Assembly (NCBI GenBank): GCA_013203065.1
Contig: JABMQV010000011.1
Coordinates: forward strand, 1-8,251
DNA: 8,251 nucleotides
Source of the DNA: Desulfobacteraceae bacterium
Lineage (GTDB): Bacteria > Desulfobacterota > DSM-4660 > Desulfatiglandales > Desulfatiglandaceae
Direction: 5' to 3'
Positions within the stretch are counted from its first letter, which is position 1. Each line of letters opens with the position of its first letter. The position numbers were made by a program, and so were the translations under genes. Positions 1 to 5,447 of this stretch are shown one piece after another. Under the pieces are notes generated by a model that made no database searches, was not told the DNA's origin, and saw only the letters and a list, made by a program, of their open reading frames with translations.

Positions 1-34
1 ACCTTTGAACCCCTGAACCTTTGAACCCGTGAAC
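1..34. repeat. Short tandem repeat, four 8-bp units, at left edge
   Basis: After two leading bases, positions 3-34 read as four consecutive 8-base units: CTTTGAAC, CCCTGAAC, CTTTGAAC, CCGTGAAC. All share the TGAAC core, and alternate units make a 16-base higher-order repeat with one mismatch (1-16 versus 17-32). The array touches the window edge, so the true copy number is unknown. It lies about 30 bases after the permease stop codon, outside any gene. Its function is unknown; it could be an intergenic repeat family or a slippage-prone tract. Confidence 0.75.
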
Positions 35-63
35 GGCTACCATCTATTATTCCGTGTATACAC

Positions 64-885
64 CTATCCCTTCACTGCTCCAAAGGTCAGCCCCCTGATA
101 ATATACCGCTGCATGAACCAGGCGGCGGCCAGTGTCGGCAGCATAGCAAGCGTCGCGTACGCCGTCAAGGATCCGATTACGCCTTCTGTGGCGGACCAGT
201 ATGTCGACAGCCCTATGGTCATTGTCGTGACTTTTGCCCTTGTAAACAGAAAGGCGAAAAGGAACTCATTCCAGGAGAAGACAAGACAAAAAATCGTTGT
301 GATTGCCGCGCCCGGTTTTATCAGAGGGAATATGATCTTCCGAATGATATCTATCCGGCCATAGCCATCCACCATCGCCGCCTGCTCGAGTTCCACCGGG
401 ATCTCTCTGAAAAACCCGAATAATAAAAAGATGGCAAAGGACATATTAAAATATAGATACAGCAGGGTGAGTCCAGCGTGGGTATCCAGGAGCCCGAGGT
501 TTTTGAACCAGAAAAACAACGGAATAGCCGCTACTGCAGGAGGAAACATCCTCGTTGAAATGGTGACAAAAAGCAGATGCCCGGAACCGGTGTTGAATCG
601 GGCAAAGCTGTAAGCGGCAGGCAAGGACACCATCATCACCAGGATTGTGCTGAGGCCGGCTACGAGAAGCGTGTTAAGCATTTCCCTGAAGAATGCCTTT
701 TCGCCAGAAAATATGTAGATGTAGTTTTCAAGAGTAGGGGAAAAGAGCAGTAATTTTTTGAGGTCTGTATGGTAAATATCAGCGCTGGTCTTGAATGAGT
801 TTATATCAATCCATACAATCGGTAAAAGAAATACACACAAGACAGCCACTGTGGCTACCCAAAACAAAAATGATCGTAGTCTCAT
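64..885 (-). CDS. CUT1-type sugar ABC transporter permease, MalG-like
   Basis: Inner-membrane permease subunit that would pair with the upstream MalF-type permease to form the translocation channel of a carbohydrate or polyol importer. At 273 residues it has the usual MalG length. Visible marks are an N-terminal helix (about 7-25), several hydrophobic segments (about 70-92, 105-125, 137-157, 193-214, 240-258), the cytoplasmic EAA loop that docks the ATPases (residues 167-190, EQAAMVDGYGR then FP) and the FSWNEF motif at 203-208, a MalG hallmark. The ATG at 885 follows the purine-rich GAGGAG ribosome-binding site. It is the last gene visible in the operon, 40 bases after the partner permease, with a hairpin in that gap. 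The family call is firm, but the substrate cannot be read from the sequence. Confidence 0.93.
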   Translation of the reverse strand: MRLRSFLFWVATVAVLCVFLLPIVWIDINSFKTSADIYHTDLKKLLLFSPTLENYIYIFSGEKAFFREMLNTLLVAGLSTILVMMVSLPAAYSFARFNTGSGHLLFVTISTRMFPPAVAAIPLFFWFKNLGLLDTHAGLTLLYLYFNMSFAIFLLFGFFREIPVELEQAAMVDGYGRIDIIRKIIFPLIKPGAAITTIFCLVFSWNEFLFAFLFTRAKVTTMTIGLSTYWSATEGVIGSLTAYATLAMLPTLAAAWFMQRYIIRGLTFGAVKG

Positions 886-901
886 TTCTCTTTCTCCTCT
901 T

Positions 902-919
902 AGGGCTTACGCAAGCCCT
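902..919 (-). other. Intercistronic hairpin between the two permease genes
   Basis: In the 40-base gap between the permease genes the minus strand reads AGGGCTT-GCGT-AAGCCCT, a perfect 7-bp stem with a 4-base loop. It starts six bases after the MalF-type stop codon and lies just ahead of the GAGGAG ribosome-binding site of the MalG-type gene. No U-tract follows, so it is not a standard intrinsic terminator. A role in mRNA stability or in tuning translation between the two subunits is an inference. Confidence 0.6.
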
Positions 920-925
920 TAAGCT

Positions 926-1843
926 TTAGGCACTTCCGGCTCCCAGGGCCTTCATCAACTGCCGGAATAAGATTACACAGACAACAAGGGTCAGAAACAG
1001 AGAGATTATTGCCATGCTCGATCCTACCCCTATGTCAAAGTAAACAAATGCAGTTCGGTAAACCTGCCAATCCAGCAGCTCTGTCCCAACACCACCTCGT
1101 GTCGTTGCATAGAGGGGGTCGAACAGCCTGATCAACCACATGGTCCTGAGCAGGATGATGATCATGATCAAGGGCATCAACATGGGCAAAGTTAATCTCC
1201 GAAAGGTATACCAGGGAGAAGCGCCATAAACCCATGCCGCTTCAAAGGAATCTCTCGGCAGGCTTTTCAAACCTGCAAGCAGAACAAATATAGAGAAAGG
1301 GGTCCATTGCCATATGGAAATAGCCGCAACAGCATACAACGCAAATCCTGGTGATAAAAACAGGACTTTGGAAAATCCAAGGCTAGTCAAGATTACATTC
1401 ATGATACCAAAATCATATTGATAAAAGAACTTCCACATCATCGACACGGCCATGGGGGAGATAAGGAGAGGCAGGAGTATGATTCCTCGAATAGCGTTTT
1501 GTCCTTTAAAGTCCCGGTTAAACAGAAGCGCTACTGCCATACCAACACTTAGTTCAATAACGATACTTAAAACCAGAATCTGGAACGTACGACCGATGGC
1601 CTCCCAAAATTCCGAATCCTGCAACACCTCTCGAAAGTTCTCCAGTCCGATAAATAAAGGGTCTTTTACCATGCCCCACTCATGAAAAGAGTAATACAGG
1701 CAGTAAAAGGTTGGATAGATCGCAAATATCGCCAGCATCAAGAAAAGGGGAATGATAAGCATCCACTTAAAATACCTCTCACTGAGGACGATTCCCCAAA
1801 ATGTTCTTTCCCCAAGCACGACCTCATTTTCCTGATCGATCAT
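926..1843 (-). CDS. CUT1-type sugar ABC transporter permease, MalF/UgpA-like
   Basis: Inner-membrane permease subunit and partner of the MalG-type protein encoded next. At 305 residues it has the length of UgpA/MsmF-type permeases, not of the longer enterobacterial MalF. It shows an N-terminal helix (about 27-49, ending in the usual IYP), the common YSFHEW and FIGLENF segments of this family (51-56 and 64-70), further membrane segments (about 84-107, 117-138, 167-190, 222-240, 272-294) and the EAA loop at 199-222 (FEAAWVYGAS, then LTLP) that contacts the ATPases. The ATG at 1843 is preceded by GAGGTGAT about six bases upstream. A 97-base gap separates it from the ATPase gene before it, the longest gap inside the transport cluster. 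Substrate unknown. Confidence 0.93.
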   Translation of the reverse strand: MIDQENEVVLGERTFWGIVLSERYFKWMLIIPLFLMLAIFAIYPTFYCLYYSFHEWGMVKDPLFIGLENFREVLQDSEFWEAIGRTFQILVLSIVIELSVGMAVALLFNRDFKGQNAIRGIILLPLLISPMAVSMMWKFFYQYDFGIMNVILTSLGFSKVLFLSPGFALYAVAAISIWQWTPFSIFVLLAGLKSLPRDSFEAAWVYGASPWYTFRRLTLPMLMPLIMIIILLRTMWLIRLFDPLYATTRGGVGTELLDWQVYRTAFVYFDIGVGSSMAIISLFLTLVVCVILFRQLMKALGAGSA

Positions 1844-1940
1844 TCAAATCACCTCATCATTTTGTCGCTTTTAAATGTTCTGCAAGTGGTGCCGTCTTCT
1901 CTTATGTTTCATAGGCCAAAAGCTTAAAAAAGGTTCCCTG

Positions 1941-3044
1941 TCACTCTGCTTCACGGGGAATGGTGTTCTCCTTATCGAACAGGTGAATACTCTCCGGGCT
2001 GAAGCCCAGCCATACACTCTCTCCTACCGCCCCCGCCCTTTCCCCCGGGACGAGCACCTTGACTTCAGTGTTACCGAAATTTTCGAGGTTTACCGTCAAG
2101 ATTGCACTCTCTCCATGAAATTCAATAAGCTCGACAGAGCCGTCGAGGGGTGTCTCTTCTTCCTTGCTCAGAGATAGCTTAATCTCATGGGGGCGGACAC
2201 CCATGGTGATTTCTGAGCCCACATATCTCTGATCAACCTTTCTCGCAATTCGAAAGGTCATCTTTCCTTGCTTGGCAGGTATGGAAACCTCCTGTGGGGT
2301 CTCTATCTCGGCATCCATGAAGTTCATTTGCGGTTCACCCACAAAGTTGGCCACAAACCTGTTTGCCGGCCTATTCCAGATCTCATCCACCGTACCGATC
2401 TGTTGGAGATCACCAAAGTTCATCACTGCCAGGCGATCGCAGAGAGAAACCGCTTCCTTCTGATCATGGGTAACATAGATGGTGGTTAGATTTAGTTCGT
2501 CATGGAGTCTGCGGATTCGTGCCCTCATTTCAGCACGTACGCGCTGATCCATATGCGAGATGGGTTCATCGAGAAGCGTTACGTTTGGGTCGCGGACGAG
2601 GGCGCGGGCTAAGGAAACCCTCTGCTGGTGACCACCACTCAGGGAGGATGGCTTTTTATTGAGGATGTCGGTCAGGTCAAGTTCCTCGGCGATAGAGCTG
2701 ACCTTTTTGTCCACCTCATTCTTGGCCATTCCTTCTGCCCGAAGGGGGAAGGCGATATTTTCGTATACGCTCATAAGCGGAAACAGGGCATATGATTCAA
2801 AGGCCAGGGCAAGGTTCCTTTCACTGGGGGTCAACTCATTGACAACCTTGCCGTCAAACAGGATCTCCCCTTTTGTAATTTCCTCCAGCCCCGCGATCAT
2901 CCGGAGCATGCTGCTCTTTCCACATCCGGAGGGACCCAGAATCGCCAGGAACTCCCCATCTTCACAGTCGAAACTGACGTCTTTGACGGCCTCTACAGTG
3001 CCCCCATAGGTCTTATAAACGTGGTCAATAGTCACTCTACTCAC
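1941..3044 (-). CDS. Sugar ABC transporter ATPase, MalK/UgpC-type (second of two)
   Basis: Cytoplasmic ATPase that would power the two permeases. The 367 residues contain a nucleotide-binding domain followed by a C-terminal TOBE-type regulatory domain (from about 238), as in MalK/UgpC. Motifs are Walker A GPSGCGKS (37-44), signature LSGGHQQR (135-142), Walker B LLDEP (157-161) and switch His193 in VTHD. The Q-loop is unusual: residue 83 is Glu (AFESYALFP) where most family members have Gln; the codon GAA at 2796-2798 confirms it. The D-loop reads SHMD instead of the common SALD/SNLD. The start is GTG at 3044, chosen because AGGGGG lies six bases upstream and the protein then begins at the usual first beta strand. 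It is 10 bases after the other ATPase gene. The two ATPases are clearly different sequences, which suggests a heterodimer. Confidence 0.93.
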   Translation of the reverse strand: MSRVTIDHVYKTYGGTVEAVKDVSFDCEDGEFLAILGPSGCGKSSMLRMIAGLEEITKGEILFDGKVVNELTPSERNLALAFESYALFPLMSVYENIAFPLRAEGMAKNEVDKKVSSIAEELDLTDILNKKPSSLSGGHQQRVSLARALVRDPNVTLLDEPISHMDQRVRAEMRARIRRLHDELNLTTIYVTHDQKEAVSLCDRLAVMNFGDLQQIGTVDEIWNRPANRFVANFVGEPQMNFMDAEIETPQEVSIPAKQGKMTFRIARKVDQRYVGSEITMGVRPHEIKLSLSKEEETPLDGSVELIEFHGESAILTVNLENFGNTEVKVLVPGERAGAVGESVWLGFSPESIHLFDKENTIPREAE

Positions 3045-3054
3045 GCTACACCCC

Positions 3055-4176
3055 CTATCTCTTGGATATCTTTACGGTCTTTTCAAAGAAAAGTATGCAG
3101 TCCTGGTCAAAGTCCAGCCAAACCTTTTCAGACATATCATACCGAGCCCCCTCCTCAATGTTTACCTGAAGGAACCGGTCCTTTAACTCGAAAGTGCATA
3201 TGGCGCCATGTGGGTTATGGGCAACGGCATAGACGGGTAGCTGAAAGGAGTTGTCCGAAATCTTATCCCTGGATAACTTGATATGGGCAGACCTGATACC
3301 GAGACGAACTGCAAGTCTGTCACCGTCTTGCCGTGCCGCCCTTTCAGCCGCCTCTCTCAATCTGTCCTGAATCGGGATGGTAAAATCATCTCCCGCACTA
3401 AACAACATCTTCCCATCTTTGGTAACGATTTCGCCGTCCACCAGATTGGTGGGAGGGTCTCCGATAAATCGTGCCACGAAATCAGTTGAGGGGGTATAAT
3501 AGACTTCTTCAGGCGTGCCAATCTGTTCAATGACACCTCTTCTCAAGACCGCAACCCGATCAGACAATCCCAGGGCCTCGTTATAATCGTGGGTGACATA
3601 AATAATGGTGGTTCCGAGCTGGCTGGAGAGCTTCTTAAGGGCTGTCTGGGTTGAGAATTTCAACCTCGAATCGAGGTGAGCGATGGGTTCGTCAAGCAAG
3701 TAAACCTGAGGTCTTCTTACCATTACCCTTGCAAGAGAGACCCGTTGCTTTTCTCCCCCGCTGAGCTGAGTGGGCATTCTTTCCAGTAATCCTGTGATCC
3801 CCAGAAAACCGGCAATTTCTTCGATCCGCGTTTTTTCCTCCCGTGGCGATAACTTTTCTTTTCTCTTTGGTGCCCGCAGGGGGAAGGCTATGTTTTCATA
3901 AACGGAAAAGTGGGAGTAAAGATTGTAGGTCTCAAAGGCCATGGCCACATTTCTTTCCTGAGGGGGAAGTTCATTAACCTCACGATCACCAAAATATATG
4001 GTGCCTGATGTGACCTTCTCTATGCCGGCCACCATCTTGAGAATTGTCGTCTTTCCCGCCCCTGCGGGGCCGATGATAGAGAAGAACTCTCCCTCCTTGC
4101 AATCAAAGCTCACATCATTAACGGCCCTCTTCTTTCCATACATCTTGGTCACATTCTCAAGCCTTACTTGCGCCAT
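3055..4176 (-). CDS. Sugar ABC transporter ATPase, MalK/UgpC-type (first of two)
   Basis: Cytoplasmic ATPase of 373 residues with the same layout as the following gene: nucleotide-binding domain (about 1-235), then a TOBE-type C-terminal domain. Motifs are Walker A GPAGAGKT (36-43), signature LSGGEKQR (138-145), Walker B LLDEP (160-164) and switch His196 in VTHD. Here too the Q-loop Gln is replaced by Glu82 (AFETYNLYS), encoded by GAG at 3931-3933. The ATG at 4176 lies two bases after the stop of the small membrane protein gene, and its Shine-Dalgarno sits inside that gene's last codons, so translation is probably coupled. Tandem unlike ATPases followed by two permeases match the gene order of the rhizobial glycerol importer (GlpS-GlpT-GlpP-GlpQ), but the Q-loops do not look like those proteins, so glycerol is only one option. 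Confidence 0.93.
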   Translation of the reverse strand: MAQVRLENVTKMYGKKRAVNDVSFDCKEGEFFSIIGPAGAGKTTILKMVAGIEKVTSGTIYFGDREVNELPPQERNVAMAFETYNLYSHFSVYENIAFPLRAPKRKEKLSPREEKTRIEEIAGFLGITGLLERMPTQLSGGEKQRVSLARVMVRRPQVYLLDEPIAHLDSRLKFSTQTALKKLSSQLGTTIIYVTHDYNEALGLSDRVAVLRRGVIEQIGTPEEVYYTPSTDFVARFIGDPPTNLVDGEIVTKDGKMLFSAGDDFTIPIQDRLREAAERAARQDGDRLAVRLGIRSAHIKLSRDKISDNSFQLPVYAVAHNPHGAICTFELKDRFLQVNIEEGARYDMSEKVWLDFDQDCILFFEKTVKISKR

Positions 4177-4178
4177 GA

Positions 4179-4370
4179 CTATTCCTCCTCCTCTTCCTTT
4201 ATTGGAGGACCGTATTTAAATATGGCGAGAAAGGCAATAACTCCAACGATTGCTCCCACCCATAAGGGAACAAATCTTTCCAAGAGCCCCAGCCACAAAA
4301 AAATAGTACCGACAAATGCAAAAATCCCCCAAACAATTCTATCTCCCAACGTCATCTGTGGTAATATCAT
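4179..4370 (-). CDS. Small two-helix membrane protein of the ABC operon
   Basis: A 63-residue protein I do not recognise as a named family. It has two hydrophobic stretches (about 12-30 and 35-52), separated by a short polar turn (ERF), and ends in a charged tail with five Glu in a row (59-63). With the positive residues near the second helix, a hairpin with both ends on the same side of the membrane is likely. It is probably real: an ATG with GGGGGTG just upstream, no better start, and only two bases between its stop and the ATPase start. Small membrane proteins do occur in other twin-ATPase importers (GlpU, DUF2160, in rhizobial glycerol operons), but the sequence does not obviously match that family. 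It may stabilise or modulate the transporter; this is inference. Confidence 0.75.
   Translation of the reverse strand: MILPQMTLGDRIVWGIFAFVGTIFLWLGLLERFVPLWVGAIVGVIAFLAIFKYGPPIKEEEEE
4184..4193 (-). promoter_or_regulatory. Ribosome-binding site embedded in the upstream gene's poly-Glu codons
   Basis: On the minus strand GAGGAGGAGG lies seven bases before the ATG of the first ATPase gene. These same bases are Glu codons at the end of the small membrane protein gene. The site is an unusually strong anti-16S match and supports the ATPase start at 4176. Confidence 0.75.
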
Positions 4371-4474
4371 TTACACCCCCCAATTCTTGATTATTGGAAG
4401 CCCATCACTAAATGAATCAAGCAGCTTAACCTTATAAAACATCTTCACATCACGGATAGAAGTCACTGACAATT

Positions 4475-5110
4475 CTAGTCAGGACAGATGCCATCAGAAA
4501 TTATTGAAAATGCAAATCTTAATGTATCGAAAGCATGATCTTTTTTGGTAACTCTGAATTTACTCTCTTCAACTTCAATGACACCAAGAAAGGCACCCCA
4601 TAAAAAATCAGCTAAAGGAGCTATTTCCACTTTTTTTATTAGACCCAATTTTATGGAATGAGAGAGAAGCCCTCGCATAGTTTCAAAATTTGCTTGTGCA
4701 CGGTGATTTATTTTTTGAAGTGTTTCTTTAGACATTGCTGAAAAATGGTTGCCCTGCAGAAATGCCAAAAGAGTCCTTATTCCCTCAGGGTCATATTCGT
4801 AAGCGTGCCAAAGCGCTTTGAAAATGCCCTCAAATAGTTTTTTGCAAGTAGAGTATTTGTGTTCCAACACGCGGCTTTCAAGTTTGACTAACTCTCTCCC
4901 TATTTCTTCAAGGACCGGCATCATCAAGGCTATATACACTTCTTGTTTGTTTTTGAAATACAGATATACTGTCCCTTTACTTATTCCAGCTTTCTTGGCT
5001 ATTCCCTCCACGGTGGTGTTTCTGAACCCTTTCTGAAGAAACACCTTTTTCGCAGCAGCTTGTATCTCTTGAATTCGTATATCTTTATCTTTGACCCGAG
5101 GTTTTTTCAT
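4475..5110 (-). CDS. TetR/AcrR-family transcriptional regulator
   Basis: DNA-binding repressor-type protein of 211 residues, normal for the family. The N-terminal helix-turn-helix domain spans about residues 12-62; the recognisable core runs FLQKGFRNTTVEGIAKKAGI and then SKGTVYLYFKNKQEV (45-59). The C-terminal half (about 65-205) is helical and would hold the ligand pocket and dimer interface; it is too variable to name a ligand. The start is ATG at 5110, with only a weak upstream site (AAGG, about 11 bases away). The coding region is visibly AT-rich compared with the dehydratase gene on its right. It is followed after 104 bases by the small membrane protein gene with no clear terminator between, and a perfect palindrome lies in its promoter region, so it probably represses itself and the transporter. 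Regulation of a CUT1 importer by TetR instead of LacI/GntR/DeoR is less usual. Confidence 0.93.
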   Translation of the reverse strand: MKKPRVKDKDIRIQEIQAAAKKVFLQKGFRNTTVEGIAKKAGISKGTVYLYFKNKQEVYIALMMPVLEEIGRELVKLESRVLEHKYSTCKKLFEGIFKALWHAYEYDPEGIRTLLAFLQGNHFSAMSKETLQKINHRAQANFETMRGLLSHSIKLGLIKKVEIAPLADFLWGAFLGVIEVEESKFRVTKKDHAFDTLRFAFSIISDGICPD

Positions 5111-5273
5111 TGCCTAAGACCTTACAATTACCTATGTCGAGTAAAAACCGCTCGCCTGTTTGTGGTCAGTTTCCGGTGATACCAGGTCAAAAAGCGGATG
5201 ACGAAGATCTCCGATCGTTTTTCAATCATTCAGGAGTGTATCAATGGTTCCGATCCGTTCTGATAAAGGATTT

Positions 5274-5290
5274 TGACTGACCGTCAGTCA
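5274..5290. promoter_or_regulatory. Probable TetR-family operator (perfect 8+1+8 palindrome)
   Basis: TGACTGAC-C-GTCAGTCA is a perfect inverted repeat of 8-base arms around one central base. Its size and symmetry fit the sites bound by dimers of TetR-family regulators. It lies 164 bases ahead of the TetR gene, immediately after the position expected for a -10 box, so a bound repressor would block transcription start. No second full copy was seen in the window. That the adjacent TetR protein binds it is inference. Confidence 0.75.
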
Positions 5291-5319
5291 CTTTTGAATG
5301 ACTTGAAACCGAATGTCAA
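5291..5319 (-). promoter_or_regulatory. Probable sigma-70 promoter for the tetR-ABC operon
   Basis: On the minus strand a perfect TTGACA (5319 to 5314) is followed after 17 bases by CAAAAG (5296 to 5291), a weak -10 with three of six consensus bases. The T-rich tract just upstream of the -35 could act as an UP-like element. The operator palindrome follows directly. The -35 match and the operator position support a promoter here; the exact -10 is uncertain. Confidence 0.5.
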
Positions 5320-5321
5320 GC

Positions 5322-5349
5322 AAAAAAAAATAATATCGAGATGATCTCG
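5322..5349 (-). terminator. Possible weak intrinsic terminator after the dehydratase gene
   Basis: The minus strand reads CGAGATCATCTCG (5349 to 5337, a perfect odd-centred palindrome giving a 5-bp stem with a 3-base loop), then ATATTA and nine consecutive T (5330 to 5322). It is about 100 bases after the dehydratase stop and directly upstream of the TetR promoter, where a terminator is expected. The stem is short and the T-run does not start at once, so efficiency may be low. Confidence 0.4.
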
Positions 5350-5447
5350 GTCATCATGGATGCGTCCTCGGGTTTGGCCCGTTAAAATCCGGTCGGCGGC
5401 TTTGTAAGAGATCCCTTGGAGTCGAGTCCTGCTATGAATGTTTGTGT

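Larger units (their letters stand above)
5111..5447. other. 337-base intergenic region between dehydratase and TetR genes
   Basis: No coding region is supported here on either strand. From right to left it holds the 3' flank of the dehydratase gene, a small hairpin plus T-tract, a -35 box, a perfect operator-like palindrome and a leader of about 160 bases before the TetR start. In the leader itself I see no riboswitch, RNA gene or strong hairpin. Confidence 0.7.

Noticed and set aside
54..63. GTGTATACAC palindrome beside the last permease stop
   Set aside because: A 10-base palindrome without flanking symmetry or nearby promoter is easily due to chance.
1926..1960. Possible attenuator after the second ATPase gene: TTCCC...GGGAA followed by CC and six T on the minus strand
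   Set aside because: Only a 5-bp stem with a loop of about 17 bases that overlaps the coding end; too weak to call a terminator.
64..4370. Naming the transporter as a glycerol importer (glpSTPQ)
   Set aside because: Gene order is similar, but the ATPase Q-loop regions and the small membrane protein do not look like the rhizobial Glp proteins, and no binding protein is visible to support a substrate.
4462..4470. GTCACTGAC palindrome near the TetR stop, considered as a second operator
   Set aside because: Only nine bases, not extended, and it does not match the full operator arms; likely chance.
5417..5433. TTGGAGTCGAGTCCTGC, resembling a tRNA T-arm
   Set aside because: No matching acceptor, D or anticodon stems and no plausible tRNA fold around it.
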